From Heliocidaris erythrogramma (lineage: Eukaryota > Echinodermata > Echinoidea > Camarodonta > Echinometridae): 64,000 nucleotides of DNA. Shown here piece after piece: positions 44,901 to 59,000 of this stretch. The notes under the pieces were generated by a model. It did not search any database. It was given only the letters and a program-made list of their open reading frames with translations, and had not been told where the DNA came from. How positions within the stretch are numbered: position 1 is the stretch's first letter; each line of letters opens with the position of its first letter. The position numbers and the translations under genes were made by a program. The DNA lies in contig CM046855.1 in assembly GCA_025617745.1 (NCBI GenBank), positions 47,471,813 to 47,535,812 on the forward strand, given 5' to 3'.

Positions 44901-47900
44901 ACAGTGTATTAATAGCAGGGCAAAGTTGACAAGACCTTTTTTTCTGAAATCCCAGTGCAACCACCATTACCAGATTGGCCAGTGCCTTGATAAAATCTAG
45001 GAACTTTGAAAAGTAATTTTCTCTTTGATACTGGTCTTTGCTGCAATATTTATATCAGACCTCTGTATCTGTGTTTGTTACAATTTAGTCACATCGGACT
45101 GAAGTGCACATTTATATTTATATCTACATATTACGTACATGTAGGTGTCCATGTACTACATCTCCATGCCTTTAGATGGCTAATGGAGAAATGCCAATAC
45201 CCAGTGCATGCTCTCAAGTAAATGTTGCTTGTGTGTGCTCATATGGTATCCTCAATATGGAATTTGCAAGACTTTCCAGAGCTGGACACTTGGGTTGTTG
45301 GTAGTCACTGGATCTTGAAATACCGATTTTATACTGTAGTGTAGAACCAGAAAATTTGCTTTCAATAAACTTGACAAATTGGTTCCAGAGAAGCTTTCGT
45401 TTCATGCTGCTAATTACTTTTTTTTTCTTCAGTTTGCCGATGTTTCTTTAAACAAGAACTCCCATTTTTCGCAATTCATGAAAGTTTTTTTTTTTTGCAT
45501 TTCTGGTTTTAAAGCAGTTCTATTGTTTCTGTAGTGGTTCAGTAGAATACATGTATGTAGTGGACATACATTATAAACAAAACGGTATTACCATGCTTGG
45601 GGTTTAATATTGGCAACTAAAAAAATGGATCGAGGGGAAAATGGATGCATCCTATTGGCCTTGAACTTGCGGCATTTCTGGGTCCCCCGAGTCCCGAGAG
45701 AGAGTTTCAGCAGGGTGCTAATTGAGTTACCCAAACACGATCAGAGGACCCGCAGTAGACAATGAGGAAGTATGTTATTGTGTCACCTACTGTTAAACTG
45801 TTTGATTCCATTATCTGTGCATCACGATGAATAATCGAAAACATCCAGCCAACATAAAGCATAGGAGAGAGATGGAATAAGAGAGCTAAGATGGAATAAG
45901 AGAGGAAAGATGGAAGAAGACTGACACAATAAGAAGTTTTAAGTAGCTTAGCGAAACGCAGTGGCGCGTAAAGACGCGGGAAAGACGCAAGGAGGAAAAT
46001 GGCTGGTTTTGTCTGTGCTTCTATAATTAGAATCAGACAAATCTGAATAAAAGTTTTCATATTATTTTGCTTAAAAGTGTTCAAAGAGTTACATATTTAT
46101 TCTACATCCTAATATTTTGGCTCTGCCTGTATAGAATATTATATTGATCTTGAATAATTTTGTCATATGCGTTTTTCCAGCGTTCTTATGCGCCATGACG
46201 TTTCACTAAGCTACTTTGTGTACCATGTATTGTATGCACTTGTTTTTCTTTCCTGTATAGTGTCTCAGTTTTGGACATGGACATCACTGCATCACAGTCA
46301 TATATTTTTTGTAAATAATACATTCAATTAGAAATTCCATACAGTTTTTTCATAAATAATACATTTGAAAAGAAAACCTGAAAAGATTTCCCATTAAGCA
46401 ACTTAGACTACAAAAATAAATAAAAAATATAAATAAATGAATTAAAAATTTTATGTGCATTGGTAAAAAATTACTTTCATTGAAGGTAATATCTGTTCTA
46501 ATATCAAATAACAAATTCTTTATAATTTCTGTTCCCAGACAATGCAATTGTGTATTCAAGGAGTACAAGAACTTTGAGCAGCTGAACAGTTTGGTTCAGC
46601 TTGTCCTCCGACTAGCAATTAATATCATCTCGTCGTGGCACCAGTCAAGAGAGAGAGATGAAGAAGAGAGGAGGAAACAGAGAGAGGTCAAAGCAAAGGA
46701 CTCTGAAAAGAAGGTCAGCGAGCCTGGCCGAGGAACTTCCTCTAAAGATGATGATGTCGAACTGCCTAAAGCAGACGAAACGAGAGAAGACAAGTGTGAC
46801 GAAAGTGTGAAAAACAAAGAGGAGAATGATGGAGGAGAGGTGAAAGATGAAAGAACCGATGATGCAAAACGGAAGATGGAGGAAGCAAAAGATGGAAAGG
46901 GAGATGGAGGAGATGTAAACCTCGCTGAGGATGGAGATGATGTTGCCAAGGAAGATGCTAAGAAGAAGAAGACGAGGACGAGAATGCCCGAGGAGGGTAG
47001 TCGTCGGGCGGAGGATGAGGATTGGACGCAGGAGGAGAAAGAGAGGCTGTTGCATCTTGTTGCCAAAGTTTTTCACATGACCTTCCCTTTGTATTCAGCA
47101 CATAAACAGTACTACCATGGTGTCACAGACGTGAGTATATTTGCTTCAATGCTTCTGCATTTTTAAGAAAATACTTTTACAGTAGACTTACAGTGCAACT
47201 AACCAATTTAATTTGTGCAGTTTTGCCATTTAAACACACTGAGTTTATAGTATATTGTAAGGCTCCACGCTATTTATTTGATTAAAGGGTCCAGATTGGA
47301 ATTTTAAAAGTTTGTACAAGACCTGTGTTAAAATTTTTAATTTGGGGGTCAGGGCCCTCTTGCATAAAAAGTTGAAAAAATTATTAAACACAAGTCCCAA
47401 ACACACAATCCTGATTAGTTGAAAATCAAGTTGCGTTGAAGTTTATGTTTTGTGTTTAAACGCAACTTTTTATGCGAGGGGCCCTGGACTTAGATTTTGA
47501 GTGTCCATGTGTCCTGGGTGCCCATTAGTCTGTATATGAGGTTGAAATATCTTGCTTCCTCCCCCCTCTCTAATACCTTATACATGTATGTGCACTATAG
47601 TTTCAATCTTACATCCTCAGTGGGCTCTTACAACATTTTAAACAAATCAGTATGCCCTACAGAATTAAAATGTATGTTCTAAAAAAGGAAAAATACAGGG
47701 GTTACTTGGACAAGAGGCAAAAGTGGATCCCTACTGTATTTTGAGCACTACTTAATATAATAGCGTTATGAATGTTCTGTTCTTCTGCAAGAATCGATTC
47801 AATGTACATGTGAAAAGTATGTTGGTGTTCGCCAGAAGATTCAAGCTTGCTCGTCCAGATGAAATAAAGAAATTTGCTTTCTTTTGGTGTTACATTCCAA

Positions 47901-50900
47901 ACATGATATCGTATGTTGAGAGCCAGAAGGGCTCCCCTGTTTTTGTTTTTAATCCATAGCAGTACAGAATTTTCTAATGGTCTAAATTAATCAGTTGTTC
48001 CCTCCTCAAATTGGCAACAATTATTCTTAATTTTCACTCTAACATAGATTGAAAATATTATTACATGTAGTTGCAATTAAATTGCTCTTATTCGTGAAAG
48101 GCACAAAGTAGTGCATTTGAAATAGACTCCACAAAAAATTTCTGTTATTTTTGCTCTTTATCTTTCCCTCCTCAAATTGGCAAAAATTATTCTTATTTTT
48201 CACTCCTACATAGATTGAAAAAACTATTACATGTATAATGTCGTTGCAATAGACCTGTTTACTAAGTGATTCAAATTTATGGATGTTTCCTTCCTGGGGA
48301 CCTAGTAACGAGGTATTCCATTAACCTGTTATTAATGAATGAACTACAATACTTGGAATCCAGTTTGCATATATTACTTGTTGCTATGTCTGACAAGCCT
48401 CTGGCAATCTTTCAGGTTGTCAATTTGTTTCAAAAGTATGCATAAAATTTGAATCACTTAGTAAACAGGTCTATTAAATTGCTCTTATTCGTGAAAGGCA
48501 CAAAGTAGTGCATTTGAAATAGACTCCACAAAAAATTTCTTTTATTTTTGCTCTTTCTGTTATGTACATGTACATGCATAATGTGTAATTCTTGGATCAA
48601 AATATAATGCAACAATATCACTAAAAGAAGACCCTGTACTGTTATGGGTTAAAGAATATCATGTGTTCCAAAATCCAAGAAAAAATATGTATTACTCTGT
48701 TCCACCCACCAGGAGCTGTCACCACAAGAATCCGAAGCACTGGGAAACTACTGTGACACAAATGTATGTATTATTTGAGTTCATTTACATTGCACTATTC
48801 TACCCATAGTACATAAGTTGTTAATGATGTTTTAGAGAACATTCTGAGTTTCCCTTATCTCTGGTTTACATTTGATATGAATATCATGGACAGAACCGAA
48901 AACCTGGTAGATATGAACAGCCTTGCCAAAGTAAATGAATACAAATGTTGGTGAGAAAGTGTCACAAAGGGCTGTAAGCATGTACTTATTTACAAGATAC
49001 AGAAGTGTCATTTTATTTTGCAACACCTTTTATTTTTAGGAAGGGTACCGCATCATAAAGCCTATGGGAATGAGGTCTTATTCCTCGATGTATCCTTTCA
49101 GCAGTGTTTCTGATTTATACTTGTATGAAAAGGAAACTTCTATGCCAAGATCACCTACAGGCATGGAAGAAATTATTAGACCAAGAATAGTTACTAATAG
49201 TGTTATTTTCATGGTAAGAAGGAAATAAAATATCGTAAAAAGCAAGGTATAATTGCTGGAATTTGGTATTCATTCAATGAAATACAAAGGCAAATCATTT
49301 TTATAATTTTGTATGCATATTATATTACCCTTATTACAAAAGCTTGGTCTAATAATTTTTCCAGGGCTGTATATGAAAACCACCTATCAACTGCTTTTAT
49401 TTTTGACACTGATCAGTCTTACACCATGGGTTTCAAGTATTGACTGTTCTGCAGTTCTATTTTTCTTTCTTAGGTAACACTAACAATCCATATGACAATG
49501 TTGGGTTTCTTTGGATTTCTCAGGATTTAGATGTTAGTCTGCACCTCCTGAGGAACGTTTGTTTCTTCTGTGATAGCAACGGCCTGGTGGTGATGAGGCA
49601 ATGCTTCCAGCAATCGACTCCCGAGACATTGCCGTTCTCCTCTGCACATGCTATGTTCACCGTGGTCACAAATGTAAGATATTCTACTCTTTTGTTAAAT
49701 TACTCCCAGCACGTGTGTGTATACTTCCTTCTTATCCTCAATAATTCCTTCCACTACATATAACCTATATATAGTTTACTTGTCACTGAGTAGAATATTG
49801 ACAGTCTAGCAACTGACCATAAATAATTAAAATGTCATTCACTTTCTCTCTCACTTTCTCTCTCTCTCTCTCTCTCTTGCTTTCAATATTCTCAGTTTTA
49901 AAGTGCTAAGAAGAAATGATGGAGAGGAATGTGTGTGAGAGTTGTGAAACCTGATACGTACTTGTCATTATTCTATTTTTGGAATCAGCGCTTGTGCTTA
50001 GATTTGTTCTTCAAAAAAATTGGGGGAAATGGGTATATATACCATTGAAACTTTTATTTCAGTGGCTACCTCAATGTAGGACCTTCACATTTTTCAAGGA
50101 TCACTTTGGCATTATTTTACATGGAGCTTCTGTGAGTGTTATGGACTTCTTTGATCCTCATTTGCTCTAATTTGCTGTTGAACTATTAAAATGGCCTGCA
50201 TTCTGCCAAAATTCAAACCCTTCCCTGGTCTAAATGGAAGTTAGACCAAGATCCAAGTTTTCTTCTTGTTAAACATGACTTTAAGATAACTTAGAGTACG
50301 TACATGTAAATGTAGCACACATATGTTATTGTCAGTTACATGGAGTCTGTATTTGGAAGATGTCTCCGAAAGTAGGTGCTTTAAAAAGAAAAGTGCTGAA
50401 GTGGAGAGATATATACATGTATATATATATATATATATCTTGAAACATGATGTTCTTGAGCAGTTGTTCATGTACTTGAAATCATATGAGGAACAATGTT
50501 TTTGAATATTCTTTTGCTATTTTGTGGTCAATTGTGTGCATGTACTTAAACGAAAGTTGCTACATAACATGTTCTTTGGAGAAATAAGCCGGTATTCGAA
50601 ATCTGAATTTGAAGCAACCATATTCCAATAATGTAGTTAGCTATACATGATGTACAATCACTGGTTAATTGCATCAATTGTTGATTCTTAAAGATTATTA
50701 ATCATGTTTTTTTGGAGCAAATTTAACATTCTTTAGTTGTGGCATTCAGTACAAAAATTTGATCAGCTTTGCATTCTGTTATGCAGTGCCGTGAAAACAT
50801 GAATTCTGAAATGTGAAGAACTTTATTCATCACCACATCCTAGCAAATATAGTATAATGTTTTCAGGTCCTTTTTCATATATTTAACAAGATAACTAATA

Positions 50901-53025
50901 TCCTGTTGCCAGTTATTCATGTCCAACCATTTTCCTGTTTCTCAAATATGTAGCACATTCTCAATCAAAACAGGAATTTATTATTTGGTTTGAATGTCTA
51001 TTCTTCCTGTTTTATTTCCTGTGATTAAAAAAGCATTAGAGCACATAATTTTCCTGTTTTATGTTATATAAAGTCCTCCACATCTTTTGATGCATAATTA
51101 TGTCTGAAAAAATGGGCACTGTAAAATTTATGAGGATGATATTGATATGTTTATATAAATTAAGTACCTTTTCTATTTTTTTCCAGTTGAGGATGTGGCT
51201 GCACTTGCATGCCATCATGCAGTTTGTGGTCCCCCTGAGAACGCACATAATAAGGTAGGTCGGAGGTCAATCACATTTGACCTTGAGGTCAAATTGATCA
51301 GAACTTGTTTGGGGGGTTCTCTCCTTGGAGGCCTGAGATTAACTACCTGGTATGCATTAGCTTCAATGTCATATAGTATGGATTGGGGTCATTTTATAAA
51401 GTGTCAAAAATAGAGAGTTGAGAGGTCATTGTTATTGCGATATCACTTTTGCTTTTGTAATTGTTGATGGTGCTGTTAGATAATAACTACATGTGTGGAA
51501 TATGAGAGCTGATTGACCCTCAGGATATTTATGTAGCACTTTGAAAGGTCAGATATCAAGAACCTGATTAAAAAGTATTAAATCAAATTTTTTTCCGGAC
51601 TACATGTATATTTCATTTATTCTACTTGTTGTAGCAGTAGTACCTTATTATTGCCTCCCTCCATCATCCCTGGATGCAAAAAAAGAAGAAAAAAAAAGAT
51701 GAGACAAGGTTAAATGCAGTGCCATCCAGCACTCACCTTGTTTGACTTCCGATTATTCAGTGCACATGGATGATTGAAATGGCGAGAGCAAATCACTTGT
51801 TTCCGCTGTTATGTCTTCTTAAATGTCATTCTGGAGGCATTGCGTGGGAGAGGCTAGAGAATGTCTCGTGTGAATGTACAGGACTTCCCCCTCGTCCTAA
51901 ATATCTCATACTCTCCTCAAGTGTAATAAAAGAAAATAAAAGTAATGGATATAAATGTAGATAAAAGTGTTTGTCAAGACCTCAAAATAATTGAATTAAT
52001 TCATCGCTTTAATCAAATAAACATCAAGTTTATTTTTCTTTTATAATGAATAGCATACATTAAGTTAATCAGTATCTTCTTTGCTGCTTTCAAATATGAC
52101 ACATGACATTAATCTTGAAAGGAATATTTTGTGTCCACCTGTACTCTCTTTATGAACAGCTCTTCGCATTGAAGAAGGGATTTTTTCAATTTGTCAACAA
52201 TAATACAATCAAGTAAAGATAGCTTAGTCAATGAGTATGAACATGTATTTTTTTTTTCGGTCTGGACATTGTTCCCCTTGCTTTTGAAGAATATTTTTAC
52301 AAAGGATATACTTCTCTGTGGATCCCTTCTATAGGAATTTGTGTAAGTTGCTTTTGTATAATGTTTATACAAAGGACATACTTTTATGTGGACCCCATCT
52401 ATAGGTATTTGTGTAAGTTGCCCGACAAGGAGCTCCGAGGGAATGGAGCAAGACACATGGCTGATATGATGTGGAGCGCCATCAAGGAGCCAGTAGAGAG
52501 CCCTCTGTGTTTCGATCAGGACAGTCTGGAGCTGGCATTCAAGTTCTTCACATCAGCTACACTCACCATGAGGCTAACTGGCTTAGGACAAATCACTGTA
52601 AGTTATAATTTTTTTTTAATGCATTAGATAACTGCATGTTTTATGATGATACTTCTTCTTCATCATTAGAAAAAAAAATAATAATAATTTTTAGCGAAGA
52701 ACAGAACTGATAATAACCAAAAGGTGGTTTCAGTCTTCATCTTGTGTATAAAGTGAAAAATAATTGGATAAGAAAAGAGCTGCTTTTATTTTCATTTTTG
52801 TTATATATTTTTTTTAAAGAAATGCATTCATGGTAGATACTATTTTGTGTAGAACAAGTAAAAAATATCTTGTGTAGAATCAAGCTCTCATGAAAATTTG
52901 TATGTTGCATTTTAATGATTTATTCTTGTTCTCTCTCTCTCTCTCTCTCTCTCACACTATTTTGCCCTCTTTCTCTGTCTTTCTTTTTCTCTCTCCTTTT
53001 TCTCTCTCTCTCTCTCTCACACACT

Positions 53026-53062
<37 letters not shown>

Positions 53063-56000
53063 ACACACACACACTCCGTCTTGTCTTTTACAGAATCAAA
53101 TCCATATGTTCAATGAAGTATATCACAATGAATCAGTCACAGATGTAGAAAAGTAAGTACACCTTTTCTTTTGTCCAGGGGAGCGTTTCATCAAGCGTTT
53201 TGTCAGTGATTTTTACTGACAAAATTGCTCTCAGCCAATCAGATGCAAGGATTTCAGTAGCTTATAACAGTTGTTGGTAAAAAATCACTGACAAAATGCT
53301 TGATGAAATGCTCCCTGAGCTCTGCATTTATTTGAAGTGAAATAAAAATATTAGAAGGCCAATATCAATCAGAAATGAAATATCTCTGCAAAGTGAGTGC
53401 AATAACATGGCTGTCAGTAATGTTTATCCATGCTGTATGGAGGCTAGATAAAATGGTTGCGATGGGAGGATGTTGGATGGACCACAGATTCAATGAAGAA
53501 GTTTTAAATAAAGACTTGTTAAAAGAAACATAATTACCAAGATAATAATAAGCCAGCTTGTAATTAATACATGGTATAAATGACCCTCAAATGACCCAAT
53601 TTGTGCACAAACGCGCATTTGTTTTGGTGGACGCGCCACTTGTTTAACAAGTAAAATCATACTGGTGTATGCCTCATGGATAAAAGTCCAGGTGGTTGTT
53701 TTTCTTTGTATTGTTTTATGCTATGTGAGAAAGCATATACTTTTAATAAAAATCAAGTAAAAATTTAGTATGCTCTTTACTTTCATCCAAGTATCAAATC
53801 AGATTTTCTTTTCTTTCCAGGCCAATACTTTAATAAAGCTGAATATATTAACCATTTAAATAACAATTGTATCACTTTATATTTCTTCTCATAGTATGGG
53901 CTCAGAACTGACAAAATGGCTGCTTGAGCGGGAAATTGTGGAACACATATTTGGTCCAAACATGCATGTAGAGGTAAGATATTGTTAATACCACAAGAGC
54001 ATTTCTCTATTTTTCCTGAAAAACGGTGAATGTTTAACATGTCATGAAAGAGACTTTTTCAAAGGGGTTCAATGAATTTTATTTTCCTCTCCAATTGCAG
54101 CTGTTGATTAATTATTAAGTTATTTCTACAAAATATGTGTTAACATGAAAGTTAATAGAAAACTACAAAATTGTAGTCACTTCGTATAGAAATATAATTA
54201 TTCTACATTTTACAATATGTTGTCAATTTAAAGATTTAATTGCTTACTGTATATAAGCCAATATTTTCCCGAGATGTTTTTTTGGTGATTAATTACACAA
54301 GCTACTTCCATTGTTTGCACATGTATGCATCGCAAGTGAAAGACAGAGCTGACTGTACCATCATCTCGCACACACATGTAATTTCAGATCATCAAGCAAT
54401 GCCAAGTGATCCTGAACTTTTTGGCGAGTGACGGTGCCCTCACCCTGAAGCATCTGGACACCGTGTGGGCAGCAGCCCAGCTGAAGCACTCTGGTCGCTA
54501 CGTCCACGATCTCTTCCCTCATCTCATCAAGCATCTTGAATCCCGTCCCCTTCTCCATCTCATGCAGTTGGTCTCTAAACTCCATCCATCTGAACACACA
54601 GAACAGGTGAGTGGAAAAAATATGTGGGAGACCTTGACTTGTTTAGATGAACTGAAAATGTACTTAAGCTTTACCAATTTGCCAGTTCGTCCTAGTGATT
54701 TTCATAGTTTCTGTAGTTTTTGTCATTAAAAAATTATACCTCTTGTATTAGTTGTCCAATTTTATTCAAACCTGTTTTGATTTCTGGTGTCTGATTTTTC
54801 TGCTTCAATTGAAAGCAAGGTTTTCTACGACAGACTTGCCCTTTAACCCTTTCATATTGTCACAGTCATGTTGATTGTAGATTCCATAGAATTGCAGACA
54901 TCATGTGTGTCTTGTGTTTTGTTTCTCATTTGCTATATAGACTTTATACTTGTCGCAAGTGATTACCAAGTGTGTTTGGGACAATGCCCTATCAACACGA
55001 GCCATGGCAGCAACAACCTCCCATCCCAGGAGACTACTGCCCTCAGTCCAAGTCTCACCCTCCACCCAGGACTTCCCGTTACTCAAGAGCAGTCTAGAGA
55101 AAGGCAGATGTAAGAGATAATAATGATCATGATGATCACGAAGATGTTAATGATTATGATTATGATAATGATGATGGTTATGATAATGGTCATGATGATA
55201 ATAAGAATGATCATAATGATGATAATGATGATGACGACGATGACAATGACTTTAACAGCAATAACGATACAGATAAGGACAAGGATAAAGATAATAATGA
55301 TGATGATAACATGGTCTTGTTCACCCAGGGTAGCCTCACCAGTATGAATATTTCTAGCTGTCACATGGGTTTTGAATTTCCCTCTAAATCTTTCCAGTAC
55401 CTCTGTCGATGGCTGGTAACCGGAATAACAGCAGAACACTGGAGTTCCAAGGCATCAGACCGGATGAAGAGGAAAGCCCTTGCCATAGATGTCTTCATTG
55501 TGATCAACATGCTGATGAGGTACATTGCCATGTTTATGAATATATGTCCTACATCTGATCTTGTTTCCCTGTATCAGACATATGGGAATGAGAGAATCCA
55601 TTATTCAGGAGGTGATTGAAATGGTCCTGTAATTATTGATTCTGTTCATTCATATAATTCTACATGTTTATGAATGCTTCAGACTGGACACTTCAAACTT
55701 CACACTTCAAACTTCAATATGCTTTTCTTCTGACAGGAGGAGCATCTTGACGTTGTCGGTCTTGACCCATCCCACTTGGAGGACCATTCCTCGGACGTCA
55801 TGTGTCATCACGACCTGGATGACCACCGGTCAGTACACTCCCACAGCTCCAAGGCCAGCCATGCAGACTCCTGGAGGTCAGAGGGCGAGATAGCCATCTG
55901 CCACGGCCATCGCAAGACCTCCCGTCATCCGTCCTCCCTCTGTGCCTCTGACCAGGACGACTCGGACAGCATCGATTCGGAGAACGAGGCGATGGCCACC

Positions 56001-59000
56001 AGTCCCGATCAGACGGATAGTGGTACCGATGGTTCGGAAGGGAGTTACGAGGACAAGGGTGTGCCGTTGGGAAGTGACTATGAGGATGTCAGCAACGGGA
56101 GCGATATGGAGATGGAAGGGGAGAGGGGTGTCTTGAGGAGAGATGGGAATAGGCATGTCCTCAAGCAGTTGGCCAAGACCCTGAGACATGGCAAGGATCA
56201 TCACCAGCATCTCATGGATACCGGCAGTGAGCAGGGAGGAGATAGCTCGGACTCTAGCCCAGGTAGAATATTACTGATATCAGATTTATTTATTCATGAT
56301 TCAGATCCTACAAAGTTTAGATTTCTTACGATAGTCTGCATACATGATGATAAATCCCTTTGAACTTGAAGATTTCTAAAAAAAGTTATTGAATGGCAAT
56401 AATTTTGGCAAATCTGACAAAAGTAGGGTTTGTAATATCTTGTAATTTTGCAGGATGGTGTACTTTTGATATATGCCTCATCATGTACTTTTGATGATTG
56501 AGATTAAAGATGATATATTTATTTACAATACATTCACTTTACAACTCACTTTGTGAAAATATTTGTTTTTCTTTAATCAATTTGAGAGAAAGCTGCATGA
56601 AACCTAAGCTGGGAACAGTATGAGAATGTCGGAATAATTCTTAATATACACCCTTTTCTGATACCTAGGCATGGAGTACAAAAAGGTCCAGGGAGATTTG
56701 TTGATTTCAACTAGTGATGTGAACCGTAGTCCCGTCAAGCTTGTCAATGAGCTCCCTGTGAGGGGCAAGTTGCCCACCATCGATGAGTCACCCGAGTCTG
56801 AGACCCATGGACTGTCCCATGATTCTCATCAGTCTGAGGAGTACTTCCACGGCCCTAGCAGTATGGATCCAGAGATCTATGACTGTCCAAGGTTTCTTCC
56901 CAGACCCAGGCCAATAAGGAGGTGAGTCCTGATGATGGTCCCATATATGCATTGTGGTGTAAGACACATGTGTAGACAATAGTCCCATGCATGCGCTTTG
57001 ATGTTAGAAACTTGTTTGGATGATAGCCCCATGCATGCGCTTTGGTGTTGGACACTTGTCCAGTTATTAGATGCATGTTCTGTGGTGTGAATGTTATCCA
57101 GATTTCAGACTTTGTACATACACATTATTGTGTGGCACATTTCTTGATGGCAAAAATTTTCCATTCCATTTTATTTTTGTTAAGAGATTTCAATATCAAT
57201 ATTAAAAAAACAGCAAAAAATTCCTGAGAAAATATAAACACACATTCTTTTCTCTCATTAAACATATACAGCAGACCCATGATGATGAACCTCATCTACC
57301 CTCAGCATCATCACCATGACGATGACGATGAGGATGATGATGAGGAGGGGGGAGGAAGCTGCAGCAGCTCTCAGGCCAGTGCCAAGTCGGACAAGAACAT
57401 GGCCGACTTCGACGGGGAGGACGAAGAGGACGAGTCGAGTTCTGTCTGCGAGGATGCCCTGGCCCAGCTCAGCGCCCAGCTGAGTCAGTTTGATCAGCAT
57501 GCAGACCACCCGCATCACCACCACCATCATCACCATCATCATCCTCACAGGTTACAGGCTCATGTGAAGGGAAGGCAGAGACCCATTGCTAATGTGTCAC
57601 CCGTACAGAGAAGTAGATTGTCTAGTAAGTAATCTTTTTTGTCATCCCCTTCATTCTTATTTCTCATTGTGATTGTAAATGTAATTGTAATTATAAATCT
57701 AAATATAAGTGACATCTTACTACACCTTCCAGTTATTAATTCATAACATCATTAATATTAACGTGTACTCCATGAATTACACATGTATAATGTTCTGGCA
57801 ACTATCATTATATTGGGTTTCTTCTTCGTTTCAGGTTCATGTTCGACACATCGAGAGGACGATGACGAGGATGGACAGATCATTCCCTTTGGAGACTTCA
57901 GCTTTGAAGATGTCTGCAAGCAATCTAACACTCTTCTATGGGACCTTGTACAGGATGAAAGTGCTGTGAGTATAGTGACAGTAATCATATTAAAGGGGCA
58001 GTCCACCCTGAAAATCTGCGCGTTTTTTTAAATAAATAATGCAGAAAATGAGAGAAACAGATCAGTTAATGTTTTAGGAAAATGTGATAAAGTTTTAATT
58101 GATCAAACGCAAAATGATAACGTTTTGAGCACCCCTGGCATTTTATTTGTACTGAATATTCCGTAAATTTGAATATTGTCCGTTTGTACTTGTATATTTT
58201 CTGTAAAGTTACACGTATCACATGTGTTCACTGATTTTAAAAGGATACATAGTTTGCGTGTTGTCATTCAAGAGCACAGACTCCAATTTTTTTCGCCGAG
58301 TGATGATAGTGAGACCGTTGGCATTATCAAATTTGTTTAAATTATGTGGGATATTTGAAGATTAAGTTCCATATTTTGATCTTTGGTTTGTTTGTCAGGT
58401 TCATTTGGGTGACGGCCTGTCTTCCGAGGCTGAGAAACTTCTTTGCTCTCTCGTCTGTGTGTTTCCCGAGAGAGAAATCCGAATGAGATTTGTAGAAGGT
58501 TGTCTGGAGAACCTCAAACAGCATAGGTAAGCAGTATTCATGAGAATGTATTATTGTACCTCAGTCATGCCGCCAAACCATTTCCAAAATGAATCCATGC
58601 CGAAAGATTTGTTTACAAATTAAAAATGAATCCAATCTGACGGATTCTTGGCCGTACGGGGTAATGTAAGTTTTTTGTTTGGTCTAGTGTCGGTGTGACT
58701 CTGGGGTATTAAAGGGAATTCTGGAGGTTCTGGGAGAGGTGAAAAAAGTAATTTGTGAGCTTTCTCATTCTTTTTATGTCAGTTTGGAAGAACATCATAG
58801 TAGAAACATTCCCTGAAAAGGATTGCTCTTCAAATGCTCTTATATTCAAAATATGACTAGAAATAGCTGAAATATTCGGGCCGAACATTCATGCCACTTG
58901 TGTGTGTAGCCCCATATACCCATTTCTGTGTGCAGTACATTTCTTGTCTATTTTGATGATTCCAAAACAACACAGTATAACAAAATTCTTATGTAGACAT

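Noticed and set aside
45707-46084. 125-residue minus-strand ORF
   Set aside because: No family resemblance, AT-rich intron sequence, no splice or promoter context.
46596-47076. Two long minus-strand ORFs opposite USP34 exon 3
   Set aside because: Shadows of the Lys/Glu-rich coding strand (Ser/Phe/Leu-rich reverse frames).
55083-55439. 118-residue minus-strand ORF rich in Ile
   Set aside because: Translation of the GAT-type simple repeat in USP34 intron 11.
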